DNA from: Falsochrobactrum ovis
GTDB lineage: Bacteria > Pseudomonadota > Alphaproteobacteria > Rhizobiales > Rhizobiaceae
Reading direction: 5' to 3'
DNA length: 64,000 nt
Assembly (NCBI RefSeq): GCF_003259955.1
Contig: NZ_QLMK01000002.1
Location: 62,001 to 126,000, forward strand
The translations under genes were made by a program, and so were the position numbers. Shown piece by piece: positions 46,606 to 56,234 of the stretch. Under the pieces are notes generated by a model. That model made no database searches, was not told where the DNA came from, and saw only the letters and a program-made list of their open reading frames with translations. The stretch's first letter is position 1. Each line of letters begins with the position of its first letter.

Positions 46606-46905
46606 CTAAGGAACGTCATCAAAGCCGCTGATACCGCCCTCGTTTTCAAGATCTGCGATCCGCTTTGTCTCGGAGCGGCTGAATTTCAGTCTTACACCGA
46701 CGCCACCGCCGTTTTCGTCAATAAATTGGGCGCCTAATCGTTCTAGAGCAGCGCGTAATTGAGCGATTTGCTCATTTGAAGGCTTTGCTAGTCTACGTTC
46801 AAATTGTTCAATGATGTCGCTGGTCACTCCCGATAATGATGCTAGCTTTTCACGGGTGATTTGAACCAGAGCACGCGCCGCACGACATTGGGAGCCATCA
46901 ATCAT
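46606..46905 (-). CDS. Small XRE-type helix-turn-helix protein
   Basis: 99 residues with an N-terminal helix-turn-helix: CRAARALVQITREKLASLSG, then a second helix in VTSDIIEQFERRLAKPSNEQ. After the DNA-binding domain comes LRAALERLGAQFIDENGGGVGV, a C-terminal motif common in short alphaproteobacterial XRE regulators. The start at 46905 (MIDGSQCRAAR) is supported by AAGGAGAATCG. It lies 15 bases upstream of the secreted Cys-His-Asp protein gene. Whether it controls that gene is not known. Confidence 0.88.
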   Translation of the reverse strand: MIDGSQCRAARALVQITREKLASLSGVTSDIIEQFERRLAKPSNEQIAQLRAALERLGAQFIDENGGGVGVRLKFSRSETKRIADLENEGGISGFDDVP

Positions 46906-47123
46906 TTCGATTCTCCTTGCTGAAGATATGGCCGATCTTAGCATATTTTGTGGGTGAATGATTTGACATGGCTAAATTTTGCCATTGTTTCCCTTGTTTG
47001 CGATAAAGCATATCTTACATAACACCCTGCGTCGCAGGCGAGCATTGTGGGGAACTGCCTACCGTCAAGCATGGCAAGCAATGAACAGCCTGTTCTTTTA
47101 AGCACTTTAATAGATGGTTGGTG

Positions 47124-48203
47124 ATGGCCGCTTATCGTTACTTTCTCTGGCCTGCGTTTTTTACGGTCGTTGGTCTTCTCTTCGCTCTTTGGCTTGGATA
47201 TTCTACAACCGGCACAATCGGCGGCATGGTCTCTGTATTCATTATCTGTGCGGTATTGAGTGTCCTAGAGGTATCCCTTTCTTTTGATAATGCCATCGTC
47301 AATGCACGCATTTTGCGGGACATGACACCCGAATGGCAGCATCGGTTTTTGACTTGGGGTATTGTCATTGCCGTATTCGGTATGCGTATCGTTTTTCCGC
47401 TGGCAATTGTTGCAGTTGCTATGTGGACGGATCCGATCACGGCGCTGAAACTGGCGATTTGGCAGCCCGATGAATATGCGCGGATCATTTCGGAATCTCA
47501 CACTGGTATTGCGGCCTTTGGTGGTACCTTCCTGCTGATGGTTGGCATGAAATACTTTTTCGATGTCGAAAAAGAAGTGCACTGGATCCGGGTTCTTGAA
47601 AGCCGTATGTCGAAATTCGCGTCGGTACAGGGCGTCGAAATAGGCGTGGCGATTGCGTTGATCTTGTTGGTCTCATACCAATTGGATGATGTTAATTCTC
47701 ATACTTTTCTAATCGCTGCTTTATTTGGCCTTTTGACTTTCTTAGCGGTTGAAGGGCTAGGGGAGGTGCTGGATGCCTCAAAGGAGCAGCTAGGCACGGT
47801 CCACCGCGGTGGGCTTGGGGCTTTCATCTATCTTGAAGTACTGGATGCGAGCTTTTCTTTTGATGGTGTGATTGGTGCTTTCGCGCTGACGACCAATTTG
47901 TTTATCATTGCCATTGGTCTTGGTATTGGTGCTTTTTATGTTCGATCGCTAACCATTATGCTGGTGGAGCGCAAAACATTGGGCCAATATCGCTATTTGG
48001 AACATGGTGCTTTCTACGCCATTCTGGTGCTGGCAGTGATTATGTATATCCAGACGCTTGTTCACATTCCGGAAGTCATTACCGGATTGATCGGCGGTGT
48101 CTTGATCGCACTCTCGCTTCTTTCATCTATACGATATAATCGTCGCAATCCTGATCGACAGCAGGAGGCTGATGAGATTACGATGTCAAAAAGCAGCTCG
48201 TAA
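47124..48203 (+). CDS. DUF475 integral membrane protein (TerC-like)
   Basis: 359 residues with about nine helices. It belongs to the DUF475 group, related to TerC membrane proteins. The paired acidic motifs typical of TerC-like proteins are seen in VLEVSLSFDNAIVNARIL and FIYLEVLDASFSFDGVIGAF; the two repeats of SFDN/SFDG are likely metal-binding. TerC relatives export Mn2+ or confer tellurite resistance, so metal transport is a reasonable inference. I use the ATG at 47124 rather than the upstream TTG. The C-terminal tail is short, polar and cytoplasmic. Confidence 0.88.
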   Translation: MAAYRYFLWPAFFTVVGLLFALWLGYSTTGTIGGMVSVFIICAVLSVLEVSLSFDNAIVNARILRDMTPEWQHRFLTWGIVIAVFGMRIVFPLAIVAVAMWTDPITALKLAIWQPDEYARIISESHTGIAAFGGTFLLMVGMKYFFDVEKEVHWIRVLESRMSKFASVQGVEIGVAIALILLVSYQLDDVNSHTFLIAALFGLLTFLAVEGLGEVLDASKEQLGTVHRGGLGAFIYLEVLDASFSFDGVIGAFALTTNLFIIAIGLGIGAFYVRSLTIMLVERKTLGQYRYLEHGAFYAILVLAVIMYIQTLVHIPEVITGLIGGVLIALSLLSSIRYNRRNPDRQQEADEITMSKSSS

Positions 48204-48216
48204 GCCGTGATTTAGT

Positions 48217-48240
48217 AGAAGGGCATTCAGTTGCCCTTCT
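48217..48240 (+). terminator. Hairpin after the DUF475 gene
   Basis: AGAAGGGCA-TTCAGT-TGCCCTTCT, a perfect 9-pair stem 14 bases after the stop, followed by GCTCTT with few Ts. Confidence 0.6.
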
Positions 48241-48342
48241 GCTCTTGATAAATTCGAAAGTATTTTAACGCATTCTCACACGGATCCTACGTAGCTGCAC
48301 AGTGTGGCTTCAGCGAAGTACGATTGATGGAGAGGGAATGCT

Positions 48343-48843
48343 ATGTATATGACACGCTTGAGTAAGACTGCATTTGTTGCAGCAATCGCCTTTTTTGCTT
48401 CTCTGGTTTCATTCGGGAATATCACTGATTACGGCAGTAATTTCGCATTCGTTCAGCATGTCTTGCTGATGGACACAATTTTTCCTGACGCAACGATCAA
48501 ATATCGCGCTATCGAAAGCAATACGTTGCATCACGCGGCGTATATTTTCATTATTGCAATGGAAACCATCACAGCAGTTCTCTGCTGGGTCGGAGCATTC
48601 ACCATGTTGGGTGAAATTAAGGAAACCGCACCGGAATTTAACCGAGCGAAAAAATGGGCAATTTGCGGCCTCTCGCTCGGATTTTTAGTATGGCAGGTCG
48701 GCTTTATGTCGATCGGTGGTGAGTGGTTTGGTATGTGGATGTCGTCAACCTGGAACGGTATCGAGTCGGCATTTCGTTTCTTCATCACAATTATTGCGGT
48801 GCTGATTTACGTGGCCATGCCCGATGGTGAGCTGGAAAACTGA
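48343..48843 (+). CDS. DUF2165 family membrane protein
   Basis: 166 residues with four predicted helices: TAFVAAIAFFASLVSFGN, HAAYIFIIAMETITAVLCWVGA, ICGLSLGFLVWQVGFMSIGG and AFRFFITIIAVLIYVAM. The conserved pattern of the family is present: GNITDYGSNFAFVQHVLLMD, the TIKYRAI turn and GGEWFGMWMSSTWNGIESAFRF near the end. The invariant charged and aromatic residues face the outer side, but no function is known. AGAGGGAATGCT precedes the ATG. It is a single gene. Confidence 0.88.
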   Translation: MYMTRLSKTAFVAAIAFFASLVSFGNITDYGSNFAFVQHVLLMDTIFPDATIKYRAIESNTLHHAAYIFIIAMETITAVLCWVGAFTMLGEIKETAPEFNRAKKWAICGLSLGFLVWQVGFMSIGGEWFGMWMSSTWNGIESAFRFFITIIAVLIYVAMPDGELEN

Positions 48844-48972
48844 TCAGGCGCAAAATTATGATGCGGGCTGGCAGTTAGTATAATGCCGGCCTGCGTCGTT
48901 TTTTAGATCGGGTTATTGATAACCATGATCATGCAGATAAAGCTGAGCAGTTTGACGGGCGGTGAGAACCAT

Positions 48973-50106
48973 TCAAGCCTCGATCTCAACCCGGCCTTGG
49001 GGGCGAGTGCAACAGGCCAAAATATAGCCTTCGGCAATTTCATCGTCCCGAATGCCGCCATTATGGTTCATATGCGTTTCGCCCTCGATACATTTGACTT
49101 TGCATGTTCCGCAAATGCCAAATTCGCAAGCGCTTGGTATCTTTAATCCGCCATTGCGCGCTGCGAGCAAGATCGTGTCGTTTTCAGTACATTCAACTTC
49201 GATACCCGATTGGGTGAATATGATTGTTGCGGTAGCGATAACCGGTGCCGTGGGTGCTGTGGCGGCCGCGGTTGGGGTGGGCAGGCTTGTTGAAGGCTGT
49301 TCTGAAATCGCGCTGGCTGGTTGAAAACTCTCCTGGTGATAGTGGTTCATGTCGAACCCCGACCGTTCCAATAATGTGCGAACACTGTTCATGAACGGTT
49401 CGGGACCACAACAAAACACGATGCGGTTCATGAAATCGGGGGCTAGAAGTTCAAGCCGTGGGCGGTCCATGCGCCCGTGCAATCCGGGCCAGACGTGGCG
49501 CGCGGAAGATTCTTCGACGATGAAAGCCAGGCGCATAGCTTCCATCCGCCCTGACAAAAGCTCCAATTCTTTTCGGAAAATTATATCGTCCGGCGAGCGG
49601 GCGCAGTTGATGAAAGCAACATCGGTTTCGGGCGCGCAATCAAACAGCCAACGAGTCATTGAAACCATTGGTGTGATGCCGGACCCAGCTGATATAAATA
49701 AATATTTGTCGCCGGGATGGTTGGCGAGAGAGAAATCGCCGTTCGGGCCATAGGCTTTGAGCCGCATAGGCGGGCGGAGATTATCCAGCATCCAGCGGGT
49801 GCCTATGCTGTCTTTCTGCGCTTTAACCGTAACCGAGATATGATATGGACGCGAGGGTGTCGAGGAAAGAGTATAGGTCCGCAATAAAGGACCTTCTTCA
49901 TCGGCGCGTTCAATGGGAAGCTCTAAAGTGATGAACTGTCCCGGTGCATAACGGAACCAGTTGTCATCAGTCGCTTTGAAAGAAAAGGTCATGACGTCTG
50001 GCGCCTCTTCGATCGCAGAAATGCATTGAAGCATCTGAAGGCGATCGTTCCACGGCAGCATCTCATCGAGATATTTCGGAGGCTGCATGACTTTCTCACT
50101 TTTCAT
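48973..50106 (-). CDS. gbcB: Oxygenase reductase subunit, GbcB-like (FAD, NAD, 2Fe-2S)
   Basis: 377 residues. An FNR-like FAD/NAD module is followed by a C-terminal plant-type ferredoxin. The FAD motif is LLRTYTLSSTPSRPYHISVT, the NAD region has FISAGSGITPMVSMTRWL and FCCGPEPFMNSVRTLLER, and the 2Fe-2S cysteines are in SACEFGICGTCKVKC with the fourth in ILACCTRP. An Ala/Thr/Pro linker (about 275-300) joins them. I use the ATG at 50106; one at 50088 has a better GAGAAAG. The frame is open to 50265 over the end of gbcA. It passes electrons to the Rieske oxygenase encoded upstream. Confidence 0.87.
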   Translation of the reverse strand: MKSEKVMQPPKYLDEMLPWNDRLQMLQCISAIEEAPDVMTFSFKATDDNWFRYAPGQFITLELPIERADEEGPLLRTYTLSSTPSRPYHISVTVKAQKDSIGTRWMLDNLRPPMRLKAYGPNGDFSLANHPGDKYLFISAGSGITPMVSMTRWLFDCAPETDVAFINCARSPDDIIFRKELELLSGRMEAMRLAFIVEESSARHVWPGLHGRMDRPRLELLAPDFMNRIVFCCGPEPFMNSVRTLLERSGFDMNHYHQESFQPASAISEQPSTSLPTPTAAATAPTAPVIATATIIFTQSGIEVECTENDTILLAARNGGLKIPSACEFGICGTCKVKCIEGETHMNHNGGIRDDEIAEGYILACCTRPQGRVEIEA

Positions 50107-50203
50107 ATCCGTTGGTTGGGCAGCCGACCTGGCTGCGCGAGTTAGAAGCGCGGCACGCAAAACATGCCGATGTGCCGCGCGGTCTGAGCGTATGAGTGCG
50201 ATA

Positions 50204-51451
50204 TCAGGCTGCCTTGCCGATTTTTGCCGTATCTCCGCGCAAGCGAGGGATGATGGTGTTGGCATACCATTCTAGGAATTGCATCACGCCTCCTTCATGT
50301 TCAACCGAGTAGGGGCCGGGTTCATATGCTGGCGAATTGATACCGATTGCGTTTTCCTCAACAATCCGGCGGTCTTGATCATTGGTCTGCATCCAAACAT
50401 GGGTGAGCTCGTCCAGATTGTAGTCGACGTTTTCAACCGCATCCTTATGTACAAGCCATTTTGTGGTGAGCTGTGTTTCACCCGGACCAATCGGTAGCAC
50501 TCGAAATGAAATGGCATGATCGGCCATCAGGTGATTCCAAGTGGATGGATAGTTGAACAAAAGCATAGCCCCAATATTGGTGTCGCCGGCCACCTGATCG
50601 CTCAAAGGCTTTTTTACTGCGGGCTTTCCTGACAATGTATAGCTAACCGCTTCATGCAACAGCGGAATGCGGGCTATGCGATGGCGGCCATCCTCAGAAA
50701 TTTGGAACCTTGAAGGCAATCCAATCGCCTCGCAATTTCTCCATAGCTCATTGATTTCTGGATCATCCAGCATGCCCTGAACGCCGGTTGCAGTGGGCGC
50801 TTCGGGATAAGTCCGACAAAGTTCTGGATGATTAGCTGCGCAATGATAACATTCGCGGTTGTTCTCCCAGACGAGCTTCCAATTGCCTTTTTCTATGATA
50901 GTGCTTTCGAAAGCGACCTTGGCATCTTTAATATTGTGCGGTGCCAGATAAGGCTCGACAGTTGAGCGGAAAGACGCAAAATCGGGGGCATCGTCCGCCA
51001 AGCAAATATAGATATAGCCAGCGATAGATTCACAATGTACTGGCTTAAGTCCATATTCAGCCGGATTGAAATCCGGTCCAACCTGTCTGGCAAATAGCAA
51101 CCGACCATCAAGCTCATAGGTCCATTGATGATAGGGGCAGACAAGTTTTGCCGTTGTGCCCTTTTCGGCCGAGCAAATTCGCGATCCGCGATGGCGGCAG
51201 GAATTATGAAATGCGCGAATGTCGCCTTGTCCGTCGCGGACTATAATAACAGGATAGGCACCGATCTGTACCGTCATGTAAGATCCGGTTTTTGGTAGCT
51301 CACAATCGTGACCCACAAAAAGCCAATCGCGATAGAATATGTTTTCCAGATCCAGCTTGTAAAACTCTGGATCGGTATAAAACTTTTGTTGCAGGCTGAA
51401 ATTTGGATCGCGTCCGGCCAAAAGCCCCAGCATCTCATTGCGAACGTCCAT
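50204..51451 (-). CDS. gbcA: Rieske non-haem oxygenase, glycine betaine demethylase-like alpha subunit
   Basis: 415 residues. The Rieske centre is CRHRGSRIC (Cys-x-His) with CPYHQWTYELDGRL as the second Cys-x2-His. The catalytic iron site is in NNRECYHCAANHPEL. This architecture, together with the neighbouring GbcB-like reductase, matches the Pseudomonas and Sinorhizobium glycine betaine monooxygenase (GbcAB), which turns glycine betaine into dimethylglycine and formaldehyde. The close relatives stachydrine and carnitine oxygenases cannot be excluded. I chose the ATG at 51451 with AAGGG upstream; a GTG is two codons earlier. GbcAB is the first step in using betaine as carbon and nitrogen source. 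Confidence 0.85.
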   Translation of the reverse strand: MDVRNEMLGLLAGRDPNFSLQQKFYTDPEFYKLDLENIFYRDWLFVGHDCELPKTGSYMTVQIGAYPVIIVRDGQGDIRAFHNSCRHRGSRICSAEKGTTAKLVCPYHQWTYELDGRLLFARQVGPDFNPAEYGLKPVHCESIAGYIYICLADDAPDFASFRSTVEPYLAPHNIKDAKVAFESTIIEKGNWKLVWENNRECYHCAANHPELCRTYPEAPTATGVQGMLDDPEINELWRNCEAIGLPSRFQISEDGRHRIARIPLLHEAVSYTLSGKPAVKKPLSDQVAGDTNIGAMLLFNYPSTWNHLMADHAISFRVLPIGPGETQLTTKWLVHKDAVENVDYNLDELTHVWMQTNDQDRRIVEENAIGINSPAYEPGPYSVEHEGGVMQFLEWYANTIIPRLRGDTAKIGKAA

Positions 51452-51821
51452 AATCACAAACCCTTGTGTTGTATCCGCGGGAGCTTTGCTGCTTCTGTTC
51501 TCTCAGCGACCCGCGGTCGATCCCGTATATTAATGTGCCTCCGAAAGCGGGATCATAGTTACATCAACGGTTTGCCTCCTATCGGTGGCAGTTGAAGTCG
51601 CGCTTTCGTTGCAATGATTCAATCATTGAAATGTCCTGAACGCGCATTGGGATGCGACATGGACTTCGCGTAAAGACGACACGCGAGAGTAGAGCTGCTC
51701 AATCCAGCGGGGGAATATCACTAAAACATAACAAGTTTGTTTTCCGGGATTGCCAGGAAAGCTGAATTGAGGCTACCAACGATGGGCAAGAATTGTATCA
51801 GGCTTTTGGAGGATAGCGGTC
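51452..51821. other. Divergent promoter region of gbcA and the isomerase gene
   Basis: 370 bases with no ORF that I can support. GATCCCGTATATTAATG near 51519 and other AT-rich boxes suggest promoters. No clear riboswitch or repeats are seen. Confidence 0.35.
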
Positions 51822-52508
51822 GTGAAACGTTCGGAAATTAATGAAATAATTCGTGAAAGTGATTCTTTCATTCGTTCATTCGGCTACATTTTGCCTCCCT
51901 TTGCTTATTGGTCAGCCGAAGAGCTAAAAGAACGCACTGCGAACGACGCCCGCGCCATTCGTGATGCGCGTCTGGGTTGGGATATAACGGACTATGGGCA
52001 GGGTAATTTCGCTGATCTTGGCCTGTTTCTTTTCACGGTACGCAACGGCAATGCAGCGGATCTCAAGCGCGGCACCGGTATGCTTTATGCAGAGAAAATT
52101 ATGATCTCGCGCAAGAACCAGCTCTCGCCTATGCATCGCCATGTCGTAAAGGCTGAAGACATTATCAATCGGGGCGGGGGAACATTGGTGTTGGAACTGT
52201 TCAACTCTGCTCCGGATGGCAGTGTTGATGAAGAGAGCGACGTAACGGTGGCAGTTGACGGGCGGATGGTTACACAAAAAGCTGGCGCGCATTTAAAATT
52301 GCAGCCGGGCGAAAGTGTTACTCTTCTGCCCGGTAATTGGCACGCTTTCTGGGGTGAAGGCGATGATGTGTTGATAGGGGAAGTTTCCACTGTCAATGAC
52401 GACCTCACTGACAATATCTTCCGTGAGCCAATCGGCCGATTCTCAGATATTGAGGAAAATGAGCAGCCCTTGCACCTGCTCGTCTCGGACTATGATAAAT
52501 GGCTTTAG
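51822..52508 (+). CDS. D-lyxose/D-mannose family sugar isomerase
   Basis: 228 residues, a cupin-type isomerase that interconverts D-lyxose and D-xylulose (and D-mannose and D-fructose) with a divalent metal. The metal ligands are visible in LSPMHRHVVKAEDI (two His, one Glu) and in NWHAFWGEG. The N-terminal block with PFAYWSAEEL and DITDYGQGNF is typical for the family. The start is GTG with a TTGGAGGATAGCGGTC site. It lies 41 bases before ugd. In a nucleotide-sugar setting it may supply mannose or fructose, but this is inference. Confidence 0.9.
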   Translation: MKRSEINEIIRESDSFIRSFGYILPPFAYWSAEELKERTANDARAIRDARLGWDITDYGQGNFADLGLFLFTVRNGNAADLKRGTGMLYAEKIMISRKNQLSPMHRHVVKAEDIINRGGGTLVLELFNSAPDGSVDEESDVTVAVDGRMVTQKAGAHLKLQPGESVTLLPGNWHAFWGEGDDVLIGEVSTVNDDLTDNIFREPIGRFSDIEENEQPLHLLVSDYDKWL

Positions 52509-52549
52509 CATTTGCAGGCTGAAGCGCGCCTAATCAAAGGAATTGATGA

Positions 52550-53857
52550 ATGAAACTAGCGATGATCGGAACGGGCTATGTCGGGCTGGTTTCAGGGGTT
52601 TGTTTTGCTGAATTTGGCTTTCACGTCACTTGCGTAGACAAAAACCCGGCGATCATCGACAAGTTGCGAGCGGGAAAGGTCACCATTTTCGAACCAGGGC
52701 TTGATGAGCTGATGGCAAGAAATATCCGGGACCAGAGGCTTTCATTTTCTACCGATCTATCCTCATGCGTTAAGGATGCCGACGTCGTTTTTATTGCTGT
52801 GGGAACGCCGTCGCGTCGGGGTGATGGTGAGGCTGATCTACAATATATTGAGGCCGCGGCAGATGAAATTGCCGCGGCTATGAAGCCGGGTGCGGTAATT
52901 GTTATTAAATCCACCGTCGTTGTCGGCACGAATGCAAAAATTCGCGATCGTATTGCGGCGGCTCGTCCGGGTGTTGAGTTTTCAATGGTGTCGAATCCTG
53001 AATTTTTGCGCGAGGGTTCGGCGATTGAGGATTTCATGCGGCCGGATCGTGTTGTAGTGGGTGTTCACGACAAGCGGGGCGAGCTGACAATGCAGCGGCT
53101 TTACAGGCCGTTATATCTCCGTGAAACGCCAATGGTGGTCACCTCGCTGGAAAATGCCGAGATTATCAAATATGCGGCGAACGGCTTTTTGGCGATGAAA
53201 GTAACCTTTATCAACCAGATTGCTGATTTATGCGAAAAAACGGGTGGGAATGTGCAGGAAGTTGCCCGCGCTATCGGCATGGATAATCGCATTGGCTCCA
53301 AATTCCTTCACGCAGGCCCCGGCTTTGGCGGATCTTGTTTCCCCAAGGATACGCGTGCGCTAGCCGCTACCGGCAAACGTTATGGTGCCCGACAAACACT
53401 GATCGAAGAAGTGATCGAAGTGAATGAGAAGCGCAAAAGGGCAATGGCTGAACGTATTGTGGAGGCTGCGCGCGCGAGTAATGCTAAGTGCGTGGCGGTG
53501 CTGGGTGTGGCATTTAAACCCAATACGGACGATATACGAGAATCGCCTGCGATCGATATTATCATCGAGCTTGAAAAGGCCGGTCTGGAAGTAAGGGCAT
53601 ATGATCCCGAGGCCATGGAGATGGCCAAGCCTGTGCTTCCGAAAGTGATTTGGTGCAATTCTGCTTATGAGGCTGCGCAGGGCGCGTGTGTTGTGGCCTT
53701 GCTCACGGAATGGAATGCGTTCCGCGCGCTTAATCTTCACAAACTGGCTGAGGCGATGGACGGCAATATATTGATCGATCTGAGAAACGTTTATAAGCCG
53801 GAAGATATTGCCGGAACAGGATTGGATTATCGCTCTGTTGGCCGCAAATTCACTTAA
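52550..53857 (+). CDS. ugd: UDP-glucose 6-dehydrogenase
   Basis: 435 residues, oxidises UDP-glucose to UDP-glucuronate in two NAD steps. The NAD-binding N terminus is MKLAMIGTGYVGLVSGVCF, the central VSNPEFLREGSAIEDFMRPD and the catalytic Cys263 in GPGFGGSCFPKDTRAL are diagnostic, and the third domain carries VAVLGVAFKPNTDDIRESP. UDP-glucuronate serves surface polysaccharides and lipid modification. It follows the isomerase gene and overlaps the convergent LAB_N gene by 4 bases. Confidence 0.95.
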   Translation: MKLAMIGTGYVGLVSGVCFAEFGFHVTCVDKNPAIIDKLRAGKVTIFEPGLDELMARNIRDQRLSFSTDLSSCVKDADVVFIAVGTPSRRGDGEADLQYIEAAADEIAAAMKPGAVIVIKSTVVVGTNAKIRDRIAAARPGVEFSMVSNPEFLREGSAIEDFMRPDRVVVGVHDKRGELTMQRLYRPLYLRETPMVVTSLENAEIIKYAANGFLAMKVTFINQIADLCEKTGGNVQEVARAIGMDNRIGSKFLHAGPGFGGSCFPKDTRALAATGKRYGARQTLIEEVIEVNEKRKRAMAERIVEAARASNAKCVAVLGVAFKPNTDDIRESPAIDIIIELEKAGLEVRAYDPEAMEMAKPVLPKVIWCNSAYEAAQGACVVALLTEWNAFRALNLHKLAEAMDGNILIDLRNVYKPEDIAGTGLDYRSVGRKFT

Positions 53858-54201
53858 AGTGATGCTTCGGGCTTATTTTCTGCCTTTAGCTGCTTTCTCT
53901 CATTCGCGATAAGCCAAAGATTTCGGATATAGACCACGACACCTAGACCTTGTCCTGCAATAAAGACAGGGTCTTTTCGTTGGATAGCGTAAACCAGCAG
54001 CAGGACGCCGCCAAAAAGCGAAAAGAACCAGAAAGCAATCGGTATGACGCTGCGTTTGGCGCGTTCGGAAGCCACCCATTGCACAACGAAGCGCATGGTG
54101 AAACAAGCTTGTGCAACGAAGCCCAAGATAATCCAGCCATCCCATTGAGCAACGAAAACTTCATATAACCATTGCGAGAGGCCATTAAATAGCTCAGTCA
54201 T
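53854..54201 (-). CDS. LAB_N domain membrane protein
   Basis: 115 residues with three predicted helices: DGWIILGFVAQACFTMRFVV, IPIAFWFFSLFGGVLLLVYAI and PVFIAGQGLGVVVYIRNLWLI. It belongs to the small protein family named after the N-terminal domain of lipid A disaccharide synthase. The family is usually encoded next to GT2 enzymes and appears to be an accessory in lipid-linked sugar transfer. The ATG overlaps the GT2 stop by 8 bases, so the two are translated together, and it overlaps the ugd stop by 4 bases on the other strand. The exact role is unknown. Confidence 0.88.
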   Translation of the reverse strand: MTELFNGLSQWLYEVFVAQWDGWIILGFVAQACFTMRFVVQWVASERAKRSVIPIAFWFFSLFGGVLLLVYAIQRKDPVFIAGQGLGVVVYIRNLWLIANERKQLKAENKPEASL

Positions 54202-54913
54202 TCGTGATCTCCGTCACGGTCGGGACGACTTTGCGCCGTTTGCGCAGCCACCACACGCCATAAAGATCAAGAATACCGCGCAAGCCGCGATCAACTATGC
54301 CGTAATTGGATTTTCCATGCCGACGTTCCCGGTCAACAACGTCGACATACAATACATCATAGCCTTCACGAATAACCAAGGCAGGCAAATAACGATGCCA
54401 GCCGTCGAAGAATGGCAATTGTCGGAAGAGATCTGTGTGAACCGCTTTCAGCCCGCAGCCGGAATCACGGGTTTTATCTTTGAGGATCATGCCGCGCAGA
54501 TTATTGGCGAAGCGTGAGGATAATTGTTTCAATTTTGTGTCAGTGCGCTTGAGACGCTGCCCAGCGGCGATGCCATAGGCCGGGCCAGCTTTCAGCAAGC
54601 TATCGGCCAGAATGGGTAAATAGATGGGGTCGTTCTGACCGTCCCCGTCCATTGTTACAACGATCTGTCCCCGCGCCGCAAAAACGCCTGAACGAACCGC
54701 CGCGCTTTGGCCAGATGATCGGTCATGGCGAATATGACGCAAGGGTTTGCCCTGTGCAATGCGAGCTTGAAGCACTTCACCGGTCTGATCGGTGGAGCCA
54801 TCATCGACTACGATGACCTCATAGGCATGGTCTTTCATGGCCGCGTCAACCTCGTCTAGCAAAAAGGCAAGATTATCAGCTTCATTGCGGCAGGGGATGA
54901 CCACAGAAATCAT
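54194..54913 (-). CDS. Family 2 glycosyltransferase (polyprenyl-phosphate sugar type)
   Basis: 239 residues from the ATG at 54913 (MISVVIPCRNEADNLAF), which has GGAA at good spacing; the frame is open to 55036. The core motifs are VVDDGSTDQT, TMDGDGQNDP (the DxD) and KTRDSGCGLKAVH. It resembles dolichol/undecaprenyl-phosphate mannosyl- or ArnC-type transferases, which place a sugar on a lipid carrier at the inner face of the membrane. It is coupled to the LAB_N protein gene. No C-terminal membrane helices are present. The sugar is not known. Confidence 0.88.
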   Translation of the reverse strand: MISVVIPCRNEADNLAFLLDEVDAAMKDHAYEVIVVDDGSTDQTGEVLQARIAQGKPLRHIRHDRSSGQSAAVRSGVFAARGQIVVTMDGDGQNDPIYLPILADSLLKAGPAYGIAAGQRLKRTDTKLKQLSSRFANNLRGMILKDKTRDSGCGLKAVHTDLFRQLPFFDGWHRYLPALVIREGYDVLYVDVVDRERRHGKSNYGIVDRGLRGILDLYGVWWLRKRRKVVPTVTEITND

Positions 54914-55078
54914 AGGTGTTTCCACGCGGAGCTTCCTCATTCCTTGCAGTGCCCACATAACAGACCACGTAACATCATTATGAGGGTCCGTGGCGCGCAA
55001 GGCGGGGCCATAACATTTATTCTTCATAAAAGCCAAGGCACTCTTAAATTCAAGGTGCCAAACGCTTTGTCTGAGCTT

Positions 55079-56023
55079 CTAACCGGAGAAGGGTGCAGAC
55101 GGAAGCATATCTTCTAGCCATTCAAGAAAATTCTTTGTGACTTTCTCGTAATTCAGCTCATGCAAGCTCTCATGGCGGTTTTGATCATAAATCATTGTGC
55201 TGATATTTTTAAATCCTGCTGAACTGAGCTCACTGGCAAAGTTGCGAACCGCCATCCCCCCATTGGTTGCCGGGTCCTGCCCGCCGCCCACTAGATTAAT
55301 GGGCAGTTGTTTTTTCATGGAAGAATAGTTTGATTTTGCTTTTGCGCGGTTCATCATTTTGAAAATATCAATCCAAAGGCCGACACTCGCATCAAAACCG
55401 CAGAGGGGATCTGCAATATATGCCGCTACGGCGGCAGAATCACGCGAAAGCCAATCGAATTGTGTTTGCTGGTCTTTGATTTCTGCGCTCCAAGCTCGGA
55501 AGGTCAAGCGCGGTAGCAATGTGCTTGGAACATCTGACCCTTTGAGCATCCGCTCACTATATAAATATGCCAAAGCGAGCGAATTTTCGATAGAACTGCC
55601 AAAATTCGTGTTCCACACCGCGAGGGCGTCGATTGCTGCTGAGTGGGCGAGGGCAAAGTTAAACGCGATCAGACCGCCCATTGAATGTCCAAAGAGGACG
55701 AGGGGTAGGCCGAAATGTTGCTGGCGAATGTGCTGGTTAAGAACCAACACATCCGAGATCACCCTTTCATTGCCTTTTTGCGCTGCGAAACATCCTTGAG
55801 GCGCATCGGCTGTGATATTCGTTCCGTGACCGCGAAGGTCTTGTACATAGGTGTGATAGCCGTTTTTGCTTAGCGCGGAGGCAAATCTTTCGTAACGGCC
55901 TGAATATTCGGCAAGTCCATGTAAAATTTGCACAGCGGCTTTCGGCTCGCTTGAGAGCGCCCGTCTAAACGGGATGCTTGCCGAACCAGAGACGGGTAAA
56001 TGGTGAATGGATTGAAAGGCCAT
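55079..56023 (-). CDS. Alpha/beta hydrolase, lysophospholipase-like
   Basis: 314 residues of the serine aminopeptidase S33/hydrolase-4 group (monoacylglycerol lipase or lysophospholipase L2 type). Signature blocks are AVQILHGLAEYSGRYERFA, VQDLRGHG and the nucleophile elbow LFGHSMGGLIAF. The acid residue is likely the Asp in GGGQDPATNGG and the base His in YDQNRHESLHEL. No signal peptide is visible, so it is probably cytoplasmic. It is a single gene, followed by the GT2 gene with about 165 bases between them. The true substrate is unknown. Confidence 0.88.
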   Translation of the reverse strand: MAFQSIHHLPVSGSASIPFRRALSSEPKAAVQILHGLAEYSGRYERFASALSKNGYHTYVQDLRGHGTNITADAPQGCFAAQKGNERVISDVLVLNQHIRQQHFGLPLVLFGHSMGGLIAFNFALAHSAAIDALAVWNTNFGSSIENSLALAYLYSERMLKGSDVPSTLLPRLTFRAWSAEIKDQQTQFDWLSRDSAAVAAYIADPLCGFDASVGLWIDIFKMMNRAKAKSNYSSMKKQLPINLVGGGQDPATNGGMAVRNFASELSSAGFKNISTMIYDQNRHESLHELNYEKVTKNFLEWLEDMLPSAPFSG

Positions 56024-56234
56024 AGGTTGTAACTGAAATATGACGATGAATTAGTCAAACAGAGATTGTAAGTGGCGCTTGAAAAGGCGTTTCAAGCACT
56101 TAGCGATCAAATTTTCAGCAAACGTAAAATTTAAGCAAATAGTGCTTGAAAACCGTGGAAAGCTGCGCAAATCTACCATTTATCGGGGAAGTGAAACTGC
56201 CCTGATTGTTTGAATAGGGAAAACGAATTCGGTC